The notes beneath the pieces were generated by a model. The model was not told the origin of the DNA and ran no database searches. It was given only the letters and a program-made list of their open reading frames with translations. A program made the position numbers and the translations under genes. A DNA stretch of 64,000 bases, taken from NCBI RefSeq assembly GCF_900156475.1, contig NZ_FTNR01000004.1, positions 62,001 through 126,000 on the forward strand. Direction: 5' to 3'. Shown here piece by piece: positions 8,213 to 17,092 of the stretch. This DNA comes from Natronorubrum thiooxidans. Lineage in GTDB: Archaea; Halobacteriota; Halobacteria; Halobacteriales; Natrialbaceae. The stretch's first letter is position 1. Every line of letters starts with the position of its first letter.

Positions 8213-9541
8213 TTAGTCGAAGCTGCTGACGAGATCGTCGTACGTCTCGTCGACATCCCAGTTGTCGATGAAGTTGGCGAACGCGCCCTCGACGTCCGTC
8301 TGGATCGATGGGGCCACTGCCAGACCGTGAGTGACCGACGGCGGCTGTTCGGTCGACGCCTCGAAGTCGGCCATCTGATCCTGCAAGAACGGCGTGAACG
8401 CTTCGTCGGAGACGTCCGTACGCGGCGGTATCGAACCCTTGTGTGGATTAAATCGTTCCTGTGCGTCGGTCGTTCCGGCGTACTGCAGGAACCGGACCGT
8501 GGCGTTCGGTGACGGGTTGTGTTTCGGGAAGACGAACGAGTCCATGTTCAGGGCGTACATGCCGTCGGTACCGGGGAACGGAACGTGGTCCCAGTCTTCG
8601 CCGTACTCGAAGTCGTCTTCGCCCTCGTACTGGCCAGCAGCCCAATCGCCCTGATGAAAAAAGGCCGCGTCGCCCGTGTTGATGTAGTCGCTTGCATCGT
8701 CCCAGTCGTTCATCGAGCTCGCATCCTCGTTGAAGTACTCGCTGTACTCGACGACGAGTTCGAGCGACGCACGAATCTCCGACTCGACCGCCTCGAGGTC
8801 GCCCTCGATGAACGAGTCGTAGACGTCCGCACCGTACTCGCCGAGCAGCACCTGTGCCCACAGCTGCATCGTCGACCACGCCGACTGAGTCTGCTGGGCC
8901 ATCCCGACGAAGCCGGCGTCGTCGACGGCTTCCATCGCCTCGAGCAGGTCGCTCGGGCTCTCGAGCGATTCGGGATCGACGTCGGCATCCTCGACGACGT
9001 CGACGTTGTAAAACAGGTTGTTCAGCCGGTGGATGTTGATCGGGACGGCAACGAACTCGCCGTCGGGTCGGGAGACGTCGATCGGGCCGTCGAGATACGC
9101 CTCTCGCATCTCGTCGTTCCAGACGTGGCCGTCGATGTCGTAGAGCAGATCCTCGTCGGTGTACTCGGTGAGTGCCTGCCCAGGCCAGATCTGAAACGTA
9201 CTCGGCGGGTTCTGGTCGACGACGCGGTTCTTGATATCCGTCTCGAGTGCACTTCCAGCGCCGCCGGGCGAGGGCGAGGAGTCGACCTCGATATCGGGGT
9301 ATTCGGCCTCGAAGCCTTCGATGAGCGCTTCGAAAGCCGCTTCCTCGCCACCAGCGGTCCACCAGTGGCCGATTTCGAGTGCCTCGAACTCGTCAGGGTC
9401 GTCCTCGAGCAGTTCATCGAGGTTTCCGGCCTCGCTGCCGCCGCCAAGGCAGCCAGCGAACGCAGCCAGTCCGACAGCACCTGTCGCCTGCAACATAGCT
9501 CTCCGCGATCGACCGCTTCCTGTAGAATTTCTTCGAATCAT
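8213..9541 (-). CDS. Sugar ABC transporter substrate-binding lipoprotein
   Basis: A 442-residue extracytoplasmic sugar-binding protein. The N-terminus has a twin-arginine signal (SRRAMLQATG) and a lipobox LAAFAGC, so it is exported folded by Tat and lipid-anchored at Cys31. The body resembles cluster-B (MalE/UgpB-like) binding proteins with NIHRLNNLFYN and FFHQGDWAAG motifs. ATG 9541 is chosen over the TTG at 9547. A TATA-like TTAATAC lies near 9577-9583 on the minus strand. It is the first gene of the importer operon, usual for the most abundant component. Confidence 0.93.
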   Translation of the reverse strand: MIRRNSTGSGRSRRAMLQATGAVGLAAFAGCLGGGSEAGNLDELLEDDPDEFEALEIGHWWTAGGEEAAFEALIEGFEAEYPDIEVDSSPSPGGAGSALETDIKNRVVDQNPPSTFQIWPGQALTEYTDEDLLYDIDGHVWNDEMREAYLDGPIDVSRPDGEFVAVPINIHRLNNLFYNVDVVEDADVDPESLESPSDLLEAMEAVDDAGFVGMAQQTQSAWSTMQLWAQVLLGEYGADVYDSFIEGDLEAVESEIRASLELVVEYSEYFNEDASSMNDWDDASDYINTGDAAFFHQGDWAAGQYEGEDDFEYGEDWDHVPFPGTDGMYALNMDSFVFPKHNPSPNATVRFLQYAGTTDAQERFNPHKGSIPPRTDVSDEAFTPFLQDQMADFEASTEQPPSVTHGLAVAPSIQTDVEGAFANFIDNWDVDETYDDLVSSFD

Positions 9542-9675
9542 AGTCAACCTTCTATCGTGATATTGAGTAGAAACAGTGTATTAACACCTTTGATACGTAT
9601 TCACACTACAGATAGTGTTGGTAAACATTCAGGTGTCGGTGGATAGCAATGTAAGCCGAGTTATTATTTACGCTT

Positions 9676-9704
9676 TTCCTGAAACTGGTACTCGATTTCA
9701 GGAA
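9676..9704 (-). other. Stem-loop between the dehydrogenase and the binding-protein gene
   Basis: A perfect 9-bp inverted repeat (TTCCTGAAA / TTTCAGGAA) with an 11-nt loop. It lies 97 bp beyond the stop of the Gfo/Idh gene and about 135 bp before the lipoprotein start. It could end the upstream transcript, stabilise a processed operon mRNA, or be a regulator site; the sequence alone does not decide. Confidence 0.45.
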
Positions 9705-9800
9705 GCTATCACTCGCCGGTCTCCGACAGCACTTCGATCGGAACGACTCGTTCCTGTCCCAGCGAGCCACCTCGAGAGTCTGCCCCATCGGTTCGAACCG

Positions 9801-10922
9801 TCAATCCATTCGTGGTCGCTGTTCGACTGCGACGTCGGGCACCTCAAGCGCGGTCGCCTGTCCCGTCTCGCTCGAGCGATAGATGGCGTCGATTACCCGC
9901 TGGACGGTCAACGCCTCCTCGAGGGTGTTCGTCTCGGGTGGCGTCCCCGTCGTAACGGCCTCGAGGAACTGGGTATCCTGTCCGGTGTAGCCGGTCAGCG
10001 ACGAGTCGCCAGTCAGTGTCGAGTCGGCGTAGTGATCACCGCCGGCCGTACCCGTCTCCAGGATCTCGAGGGTGGTGTCACCGATATCGAACTGCGCGCC
10101 ACCCTCTGTGCCGCGCACTCGGAAGTCCATGCTCTCCTCGCGGTTGGTTGCCCACGCGGCCTCGAGCGAGATCGTCTGCCCGTCGGCAGTGCGAATAAAG
10201 GCGCTGACGGAGTCGTCGACCGTGTACGTCTCGCTTTCGGCGTCCCAGTTATCGCCGAAACCGTCCGGGTCGGCGTACTCCTCGTCGTGTCCAAACGTTG
10301 TCCTGGCGACGCCCGACACTTCCGTAATCTCGGGGAAATCCAGCGCGTAGAGGGCGAGATCGAGGGCGTGAACGCCGATATCGAGCAATGCGCCGCCGCC
10401 GGCGAGTTCGGGGTCGGTAAACCACGAGCCGGGGCCGGGAACGCCGCGCCGTCGAACGTAGTTCGCCTCGATGTGGGTGAGCTCGCCGAACCGGCCGCGG
10501 GCGTGGTGCTCATCGAACATCGCCATCGACGCGGCGTGGCGGTTGTGAAAGCCGACCATACAGATGCCGCCCGTTCTGGCTGCCGTCTCGGCGATTCGCT
10601 CGGCACTTTCCAGAGAGTGAGCGAGTGGCTTCTCGACGAGCACATCACAGCCGGCCTCGAGTGCGTCGACGGCGATCGGTTCGTGAAACCGATTGGGTGT
10701 CGTCACGATGACGGCATCGACGTCGTCGTCGGCGACGAGTCCCTCGTGTGTTTCGTAGGTCGCCGCGCCGAACTCGTCGGCAAAGCGCTGGCGTTGTGCT
10801 TCGACGAGGTCGGCACCGGCGACGACGTCAGCGCCGAGGTCCGTGATACTGCGTGCATGGAGATGCCCCATCCCACCGAGGCCAACGATCCCGATACCGA
10901 TTCCGGGTCGGCTCTCGTTCAT
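9801..10922 (-). CDS. Gfo/Idh/MocA-family NAD(P)-dependent sugar dehydrogenase (ThuB-like)
   Basis: A 373-residue oxidoreductase. An N-terminal Rossmann fold is shown by GIGIVGLGGMGHLHARSI (residues 8-25), and the family EKP motif by VLVEKPLAHSLESAERIAE. The C-terminal catalytic domain includes GGGALLDIGVHALDLALYAL, the usual D-x3-H pair. Family members oxidise sugars or inositols; in the rhizobial thu operon the homologue ThuB acts with ThuA on disaccharides to give 3-keto sugars. Here it sits just upstream of the importer and divergent from a ThuA-domain gene, so a similar role is inferred. Confidence 0.9.
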   Translation of the reverse strand: MNESRPGIGIGIVGLGGMGHLHARSITDLGADVVAGADLVEAQRQRFADEFGAATYETHEGLVADDDVDAVIVTTPNRFHEPIAVDALEAGCDVLVEKPLAHSLESAERIAETAARTGGICMVGFHNRHAASMAMFDEHHARGRFGELTHIEANYVRRRGVPGPGSWFTDPELAGGGALLDIGVHALDLALYALDFPEITEVSGVARTTFGHDEEYADPDGFGDNWDAESETYTVDDSVSAFIRTADGQTISLEAAWATNREESMDFRVRGTEGGAQFDIGDTTLEILETGTAGGDHYADSTLTGDSSLTGYTGQDTQFLEAVTTGTPPETNTLEEALTVQRVIDAIYRSSETGQATALEVPDVAVEQRPRMD

Positions 10923-11189
10923 CGAGAAATCACCGATTGTTGGATGAGTACTGTGGACATATCGTGAGAAACCATCGTTTGCGTGCGATCCCAGTCCATA
11001 CGAAGAGGCAGTGGGGAATCAAAATAAGCGTTATGACTGATTAATCTGCACTACTGGCCTGGATTTTACACCATAGCAAAATATGATGGATGTATAGGGT
11101 ATATAATTTGTTGTAATTGTATATTTTAAACTGACAGTCGCAGTCGATTACCAGCCGGGCTAAGGAGTTTGCCCTCGACGACAGGACTA
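10923..11189. promoter_or_regulatory. AT-rich divergent promoter region between thuB-like and thuA-like genes
   Basis: 267 bp with low GC compared with the surrounding genes. It holds several TATA-like stretches on the right half (GTATATAATTTG near 11098-11109 and TATATTTTAAAC near 11129-11140). The ones near 11130 would serve the ThuA gene with a leader of roughly 30 nt; a GATATG near 10960 could serve the leftward gene. No reading frame is convincing. Confidence 0.5.
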
Positions 11190-11897
11190 ATGGTGACAGT
11201 GACGATCTGGAACGAGTTCCGCCACGAACGCGAGGACGAGGCTGCCGCGGCGGTCTACCCGGATGGCATTCACAACACGATCGCGGATGGCCTGGCCGAC
11301 CACGACGGGGCCGACCACGATATCCACACGGCGACACTCGAGGAACCCGACCACGGCCTCACCGAGGACGTCCTCACGGAGACGGACGTCTTGCTGTGGT
11401 GGGGCCACGAGGCCCACGACGAGGTCGATGATGCCGTCGTCGACCGCGTCCACGAACGGGTGCTCGAGGGGATGGGACTCATCGTTCTCCACTCGGGTCA
11501 TTACTCGAAGCCGTTCAAGCGACTCATGGGGACCACCTGTAGCTTACAGTACCGCGAGGACGGCGCGACCGAACGGCTCTGGGTCGTCGATCCCGGCCAT
11601 CCGATCACCGACGGGCTGGACGAGTCGTTCGAGTTGCCCCAAACCGAAATGTACGGCGAGCCCTTCGACGTTCCCGAACCCGACCGGCTGGTGTTCGTCA
11701 GCTGGTTCGAAGGCGGGGAGGTGTTTCGCAGCGGCTGTTGTTACAGACGCGGGAGCGGCCGGATCTTTTATTTCCGGCCGGGCCACGAGACGTATCCGAT
11801 CTACGAGCACGACACCGTCCAGCAAGTGCTTCGAAACGCCGTCGACTGGGCGAGTCCGACCGACGGCTCGCCGCGAACGTTCGGCGAACGAGCGTAA
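11190..11897 (+). CDS. ThuA-domain protein
   Basis: A 235-residue soluble protein of the ThuA (trehalose utilisation) family, a class I glutamine amidotransferase-like fold. It starts [20 protein letters not shown] and contains the family stretches [34 protein letters not shown] and [20 protein letters not shown]. ThuA proteins act with ThuB in forming or processing 3-keto disaccharides. The ATG at 11190 is preferred over the TTG at 11169. The gene is divergent from the ThuB-like dehydrogenase, which supports a joint catabolic role with the ABC importer. Confidence 0.9.
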   Translation: MVTVTIWNEFRHEREDEAAAAVYPDGIHNTIADGLADHDGADHDIHTATLEEPDHGLTEDVLTETDVLLWWGHEAHDEVDDAVVDRVHERVLEGMGLIVLHSGHYSKPFKRLMGTTCSLQYREDGATERLWVVDPGHPITDGLDESFELPQTEMYGEPFDVPEPDRLVFVSWFEGGEVFRSGCCYRRGSGRIFYFRPGHETYPIYEHDTVQQVLRNAVDWASPTDGSPRTFGERA

Positions 11898-11914
11898 CGG
11901 CGACGAGGTGTCGA

Positions 11915-13201
11915 TTACCCACTTCGCTGCGTATCGACCAGTTCGACGACCACCTCGAGGTCGACCCCGGTCGCTGCCTCGAGTCGCTCGCGCACCACGT
12001 CGGCGAACCCGGACGACTCCCGGTCGCCCGGTGGCCGCTCGACGAGGACGGTGACCTCCGGCTGCCCGCCGGTGTAGACGTCTACGAGTTCGTAGGCGAC
12101 GTCGCTCTCTCGGAACTGCAGGTCGTCGAACGCAGTGTCGGCGCTCATCGCCTCGAGTTCGGTCTTGACGTCGTGTTCGACGGCGGCAGTCTGGTAGGTT
12201 CCGTACGTGACGCCGCCGAGAACGACCGACAGCAGCGCAATTGCCACGAGGAGCACGACGATCCGCGAGCGCAACTGTCCGTAGGCGCGCTGGACACGAT
12301 CCGATCGGTCCGGACGGTAGCCCGAGACCCACAACAGGATCAGTGCGGTGAGGTTGATCGACAAGAGGTTCACGAGAGCGAGCGTGCCCGCGGTGACGAC
12401 TACCATCGGATGCCCCCAGGCGATACCGAGTCCAGCGGTGGCCGCGGGCGGGACGAGGGCGACAGCGATCGCGACACCGACGAGCACCGACCCGACGTTG
12501 CGGGTGAGACTGACGACCCCAGCCACGCCGGAGCCGAGTGCAAGAAAGAGCGCGAGCACGTTCGGCGTGATCCGTTCGGAGATCTGTGGAACGGTCGTGA
12601 TATCGAACCCGGGCGGGAGCAACACCGTCCCCCTGAGCGTCCAGCCGATCGCCGCTGCCGTGGCAACCGAGACGACGAGCCCGGCGACCTGTAAGCTGAC
12701 ACCGCGCGTCGCGAGCCTGTCGTCGTCGACGACGACGCCGACGCTTGCCGCCAGTGCCGGCCCCATCAACGGGGCCACGACCATTGCTCCGATGATCGTT
12801 GCCGCGGAATCGAGCAACAACCCGGCCGTCGCGATGGCCGTACTCACCACGAGCAAAATAAAGTACGTCGATGCGGCGGGTGCGAGATCCGCTGCTCGTG
12901 CCTGCAGTTCCGCTCGAGAGATCCTGGTCCCGACGAACTGGCCGGTCAACTCGCCCGTTCGATTCGAGACGACCGTTTCCGTAGCCGTGACGACCGTGTA
13001 CGAATCCTCATCGAGGCCGGCGGTTCGAAGCGACGAGAGAAACGGCTCGACAGCGGCTGGCGGCACGGGAACCGAGACGAGCGCCTCGAACTCCCCGCGA
13101 CTCGTTTCCTCGGTGACGGCATAATCAAGGCCCGTCGCCGCCGCCGTTTCGAGGACGAGTTCGAGTTCGCCCTGAGGGACGAACACCTGTACGAGACGCA
13201 T
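11915..13201 (-). CDS. DUF389 membrane protein
   Basis: A 428-residue protein of the DUF389 family. Residues 1-115 form a soluble alpha/beta domain (MRLVQVFVPQGELELVLETA), followed by the conserved membrane core with DSAATIIGAMVVAPLMGPAL, GVAIAVALVPPAATAGLGIA and LVNLLSINLTALILLWVSGY. A soluble domain of about 110 residues closes the protein. The family is widespread and not biochemically defined; its polar residues in membrane segments suggest transport. The start at 13201 is set by the conserved MRLVQVFVP and a TATA-like TACTATAT about 28 nt upstream. Confidence 0.88.
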   Translation of the reverse strand: MRLVQVFVPQGELELVLETAAATGLDYAVTEETSRGEFEALVSVPVPPAAVEPFLSSLRTAGLDEDSYTVVTATETVVSNRTGELTGQFVGTRISRAELQARAADLAPAASTYFILLVVSTAIATAGLLLDSAATIIGAMVVAPLMGPALAASVGVVVDDDRLATRGVSLQVAGLVVSVATAAAIGWTLRGTVLLPPGFDITTVPQISERITPNVLALFLALGSGVAGVVSLTRNVGSVLVGVAIAVALVPPAATAGLGIAWGHPMVVVTAGTLALVNLLSINLTALILLWVSGYRPDRSDRVQRAYGQLRSRIVVLLVAIALLSVVLGGVTYGTYQTAAVEHDVKTELEAMSADTAFDDLQFRESDVAYELVDVYTGGQPEVTVLVERPPGDRESSGFADVVRERLEAATGVDLEVVVELVDTQRSG

Positions 13202-13469
13202 ACGCCTGCTACGACGGACACAGACATATAGTAACAACTGACCCGATTTACACACGCATCGCACAGCGGTCGTGCGATGCGGTATGCATTGATGGACAGT
13301 GGCTACTATAGACTGTCGCCACCCATAAAAGAGTGTCAGGACTCCGTGTCAGTGCTTTCGGCCACAGAAAGCCGGGTTGTGCCGACAGTCGACCGCCTCG
13401 TTCGTCGGGCCGTCACCAGCAGCGAGAACTGAGCGCGTCTCCGCCGGAGCACGCACGGCCACAGCGCTG

Positions 13470-14321
13470 TCAGAACTCGTGGCGGCCTTCGTCCGTGATG
13501 GCGCTTTCGAGCAGCGAGACCGGCGTCGCGTCGTAGGCCGGGTTTTCGACGGCGAAGCCGTCGGCGGGTTCGGGCATGACTTCGCTGCCCGTTCGGAACT
13601 CGTTTTCGAAGACGAATCCTTCGCTGACGATTTTCGACGCCGAGCCGAGGACGGTCATCGGGACGTCGAGTTGGCTCGCCGTCGCCGCGATCGGGAACGT
13701 GCCGACACGGTTGTACAGCGTGTCGTCGACGATACAGTCCATGCCGACGACGACGCGGTCACACTCCTCGAGGTAGACGCCGTGTGCGCTGTCGGTGATG
13801 AGCGTGGTCTCGACGGCGTCGATCTCGGCCAGCGAGCGGGCCGTCTTGCGGCCGATATAGCGCGGGCGGGCTTCCGTGATGTAGACGTCGAAGGACTTGC
13901 CGGCCTCGACTGCTTGCTCGATGGCCTCGAGCACCGTCGAGGAGTAGTCGTGTGTCAACAGCGTCGCGCCGTCCTCGAGGTGCTCGACGGCGTTTTCGGC
14001 CGCCAGCCGCTTGCCTGATTCGACTCGCGAAATGACCGTGTCGATCTTCTCTTGTGTGTACTGTTTTGCCTCCTCGACAGTGTCCAGATCGGCGTCGCTG
14101 ACGTCATCGACGACCTCTCTAACTGCGGTCTGCAGCGACGCGTGCGACGGATTTGCCCGCCGCAACACCGTCCCGTTTCGCTCGAGCGACCGAGTGTACT
14201 CCTCGACGGTTGCGAACTCCCGATCGAGCAGTTCCTCGAGCGCCCGTGTCGCGTTTACGGCGATTACCGAGGAGCTGTGCGTCTGCATTTCCTGAATCTC
14301 CTCGACCGTCTCGTCGATCAT
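13470..14321 (-). CDS. eIF2B alpha-like protein (not a typical R15P isomerase)
   Basis: A 283-residue protein of the eIF2B alpha/beta/delta - MtnA - ribose-1,5-bisphosphate isomerase superfamily. An N-terminal helical region is followed by a Rossmann-like domain with LLTHDYSSTVLEAI, YITEARPRYIGRKTA, VGMDCIVDDTLYNRVGTFP and VPMTVLGSASKI. In MtnA and archaeal R15P isomerase the first motif is THC with a catalytic cysteine; here it is THD, closer to the THAYS of eukaryotic eIF2B alpha. The Asp of GMD is kept. It is therefore likely a non-isomerase, regulatory or nucleotide-sensing member (inference). Confidence 0.8.
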   Translation of the reverse strand: MIDETVEEIQEMQTHSSSVIAVNATRALEELLDREFATVEEYTRSLERNGTVLRRANPSHASLQTAVREVVDDVSDADLDTVEEAKQYTQEKIDTVISRVESGKRLAAENAVEHLEDGATLLTHDYSSTVLEAIEQAVEAGKSFDVYITEARPRYIGRKTARSLAEIDAVETTLITDSAHGVYLEECDRVVVGMDCIVDDTLYNRVGTFPIAATASQLDVPMTVLGSASKIVSEGFVFENEFRTGSEVMPEPADGFAVENPAYDATPVSLLESAITDEGRHEF

Positions 14322-14492
14322 ACCTGCATGGATTCCCGTGAGCGCAAAAGGTGTTCCGGGTATCGGCAGTGTTCACGCGCAGTCCGGCGATTCGACCGTG
14401 ACTCCGTGTGTGCCCGTCTGCGAGTCGGCAAACGAGACGCAGTCAGCCCGTTTGCCCGCAGACTTACGTCGCTACACACCCTCTATCCACCG

Positions 14493-14813
14493 ATGACTGT
14501 CACTGTCCGGTACACCTGTCCCCACTGTGGCGCCGTCGTGAGCCTCGAGCGACCGCCGGATCTCGCGGATCGGTCGGTCACGAAACTCACCCAACCGGGC
14601 TGGGAGTACGCGACGCCTGACGACGACGAGCGCGAGTCAGCCGACGGCATCGCCTTCGTCTGTGGCGAAGACGATGTCACCGACCTCGAGGGAACCGAAA
14701 CCGAGGGCTGTGGCCGTCCGTTCTACCTCAACTTCGTCCGATACGAACAGGGCGTCGAATTCGACCCGAATCCGGCGACCTACGGTGGCCCCCGATTCGA
14801 TTTTAACGGGTAG
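14493..14813 (+). CDS. Small zinc-binding protein, 106 residues
   Basis: Starts MTVTVRYTCPHCGAVVSLER. A CPHC pair near residues 9-12 and two later cysteines (FVCGEDD and EGCGRPF) could hold one zinc ion. The rest is acidic and the C-terminus (NPATYGGPRFDFNG) is conserved-looking. It lies 62 bp upstream of the Mrp ATPase gene on the same strand, but the ATPase has its own TATA-like CCCTTTTC, so co-transcription is uncertain. Function unknown. Confidence 0.75.
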   Translation: MTVTVRYTCPHCGAVVSLERPPDLADRSVTKLTQPGWEYATPDDDERESADGIAFVCGEDDVTDLEGTETEGCGRPFYLNFVRYEQGVEFDPNPATYGGPRFDFNG

Positions 14814-14875
14814 CGGTTTCGATCGTAGGCTCCCGCGAACACAACCCTTTTCGACGGCGGGACCTACCTCCGGAC

Positions 14876-15952
14876 ATGGACGAAGCCGCCGTTCGCGACC
14901 GCCTCCGGACGGTCGACGATCCGGAACTCGGCGACGATATCGTGTCGCTCGGACTGGTCAACGACATCACCGTCGACGGCGAACAGGTCGACATCGATCT
15001 CGCACTCGGGGCTCCCTACTCCCCAACGGAGAGTTCGATTGCCGGTGAGATCCGCGAACTGCTCGTAGAGGAGGGGCTCGAGCCTGATCTCTCGGCGAGT
15101 ATTCCGGACCGGGACGACCTCACCAGCGAGGAGCAAGTCCTCCCGAACGTCAAGAACGTTATCGCCGTCTCCTCCGGGAAGGGAGGGGTGGGGAAATCGA
15201 CCGTCGCGGTCAACCTCGCTGCCGGACTCTCACAACTGGGGGCTCGGGTTGGCCTATTCGACGCCGACGTCTACGGGCCGAACGTGCCGCGGATGGTCGA
15301 CGCCGACGAGCCGCCGATGGCGACCGAAGACGAAACGCTCGTGCCGCCCGAAAAGTACGGCGTGAAGCTGATGAGCATGGCGTTCCTGACCGGCAAGGAC
15401 GACCCCGTCATCTGGCGTGGGCCGATGGTCCACAAAATCATCACGCAACTCACCGAGGACGTCGAGTGGGGCCATCTCGACTATCTCATCGTCGATCTGC
15501 CGCCGGGCACGGGCGACACGCAGTTGACGATGCTCCAGACGATGCCCGTCACGGGTGCTGTCATCGTCACGACTCCCCAGGACGTCGCCTTAGACGACGC
15601 ACGAAAGGGCCTCGAGATGTTCGCCGAACACGATACCATCGTCCTCGGCATCGCCGAAAACATGTCGACATTTGCCTGTCCCGACTGCGGCAGCGAACAC
15701 GATATCTTCGATTCCGGCGGCGGCGAGCGGTTCGCCGAGGAACACGAGATGCCGTTTCTCGGCTCGATTCCGCTCGATCCCGTCGTCCGCGAGGGCGGTG
15801 ACGGCGGTGAGCCGACCATCCTCCGAGCGGACAATGACACCGCCGACGCCTTCCGGACGCTCACCCAAAACGTCGCGAACAACACCGGGATCGTTCAGCG
15901 ACGCAACGTCTCTCAGACCAGACGCAACGAAGCCGTTTCGAGCGATCAATAA
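14876..15952 (+). CDS. Mrp/NBP35-type Fe-S cluster carrier ATPase (ApbC)
   Basis: A 358-residue P-loop ATPase. Residues 1-90 form a MIP18/DUF59 domain (VRDRLRTVDDPELGDDIVSL). The ATPase has the deviant Walker A SSGKGGVGKSTVAVNLA, LFDADVYGPNVPRM, and YLIVDLPPGTGDTQLTM. A CPDC motif follows in AENMSTFACPDCGSEHDIF and binds the bridging cluster between two monomers. It inserts or carries iron-sulfur clusters to apoproteins in the cytoplasm. A TATA-like sequence lies about 26 nt before the ATG, so it is probably transcribed alone. Confidence 0.95.
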   Translation: MDEAAVRDRLRTVDDPELGDDIVSLGLVNDITVDGEQVDIDLALGAPYSPTESSIAGEIRELLVEEGLEPDLSASIPDRDDLTSEEQVLPNVKNVIAVSSGKGGVGKSTVAVNLAAGLSQLGARVGLFDADVYGPNVPRMVDADEPPMATEDETLVPPEKYGVKLMSMAFLTGKDDPVIWRGPMVHKIITQLTEDVEWGHLDYLIVDLPPGTGDTQLTMLQTMPVTGAVIVTTPQDVALDDARKGLEMFAEHDTIVLGIAENMSTFACPDCGSEHDIFDSGGGERFAEEHEMPFLGSIPLDPVVREGGDGGEPTILRADNDTADAFRTLTQNVANNTGIVQRRNVSQTRRNEAVSSDQ

Positions 15953-16066
15953 CGAGCGACGTCGACAGACCGCTGTTTTGCCGTCGGTAGCCGCGTCATT
16001 TTTGCGAGCGCACGGCTACACTCGAGTGTGGACGCACATCAACGCTCTCGAGCGAACCCCTACGGC

Positions 16067-16696
16067 ATGGACGAGACGTGTCGGAACTGTCCGGCACTCT
16101 GTGAGACACGAACACAGGTCGTCCACGGCTACGGCGACGTCGGTGCTGATTTCTTATTCGTCGGCGAGCGACCGACCGCCAGCGCGGATGAGACTGGCGT
16201 CCCGTTTGCAGCCACCCCCGGCAGCAAAACGCCAGCAACCGGCGACGACGGCAACACGGGAACGACCCTTCGGCGACTGCTCGAGCGACTCGGCTTCTGT
16301 GATTCGACTTCGCCGATCGACCAGCCCGTCATCGAGAACGCCTATCTGACGAATCTCACGCGCTGTCGCGACCCCGACCGCAAGCCGACCGACGAGGAGA
16401 TCGGTAACTGCGAGCCCTTCCTCAACGCCGAAATCCGGTCGATCAACCCCCACATCCTCGTTCCCGTTGGCGAGCGCGCCCTCGCCGAGCTCGGCGACGA
16501 GTATACGACGATGCCGGCCGAGGAACTCTCGCTGCCAGCCGATCACGGCCGGCGCATCCGTGGCCGCGGGTTCGAACTCGTCCCCATGATCGACCCGCGC
16601 GAGCAGTCCGCCGAGCAAACCCAGGCGTGGCTCGAGGCGTTCGTCGAACTGATGGCCTCGGACTATCGCCAGACGAAAGGACAGCGGGATCGATAA
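16067..16696 (+). CDS. Uracil-DNA glycosylase superfamily protein with altered motif 2
   Basis: A 209-residue protein of the Fe-S uracil-DNA glycosylase group (family 4/5-like). Cysteines in DETCRNCPALCETR and in LTNLTRCRDPDRK ... IGNCEPFLN fit the four-cysteine cluster. Motif 1 is FVGERPTASADETGVPFAAT. The usual motif 2 (a histidine-led HPS/HPA-type loop) is here MIDPREQSAEQ, with Asp where His is expected, so activity on uracil is doubtful. ATG 16067 is preferred over the GTG at 16028 because family members begin just before the first cysteines. Confidence 0.8.
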   Translation: MDETCRNCPALCETRTQVVHGYGDVGADFLFVGERPTASADETGVPFAATPGSKTPATGDDGNTGTTLRRLLERLGFCDSTSPIDQPVIENAYLTNLTRCRDPDRKPTDEEIGNCEPFLNAEIRSINPHILVPVGERALAELGDEYTTMPAEELSLPADHGRRIRGRGFELVPMIDPREQSAEQTQAWLEAFVELMASDYRQTKGQRDR

Positions 16697-16741
16697 CAGC
16701 CGACGCGGCCATCCAACGCGGCCGATCGTCACCGATCGACA

Positions 16742-16981
16742 CTACCAGTACGGGCCTTCGCGCCATCGCTTGGATCGCGCACCAAGCACGATTAGCAGTC
16801 CGACGACGATAGCTGTCACTGCCAACACACCGAGTGTCGAGGCCGCGTATTCGCCAGCCGACTCGAGCACGACGCCGTCGACGAAACTCCAACTTCCGAG
16901 TACCACCAGTCCGACGACGATCAGCGTGCCAAGCAGGCCGACGGAACCGGGTATCGATCGTGTTCCTGATTGCTCGTCCAT
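16742..16981 (-). CDS. Small two-span membrane protein, 79 residues
   Basis: Starts MDEQSGTRSIPGSVGLLGTL. It has hydrophobic spans at about 14-36 and 47-68 and ends in a basic, aromatic tail (ARSKRWREGPYW). The longer open frame on this strand is a shadow of the rightward neighbour. It is divergent from the nucleotidyltransferase-like gene at 17093. Function unknown. Confidence 0.7.
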   Translation of the reverse strand: MDEQSGTRSIPGSVGLLGTLIVVGLVVLGSWSFVDGVVLESAGEYAASTLGVLAVTAIVVGLLIVLGARSKRWREGPYW

Positions 16982-17092
16982 AGCCGACTGCAGACAGCCC
17001 ACCACTATAATTCGTCCGGCGTCCGTTGCCCGATCAGCAGGACCGTCCTCAAAAGCGCCGCGTTCAAGGGTCGCGCAGTCGGAGCACAGTAT

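Noticed and set aside
13290-13330. Inverted repeat GACAGT / ACTGTC near the DUF389 promoter as an operator.
   Set aside because: Six-base arms with an 11-base centre are expected by chance, and the site is not placed at a promoter element.
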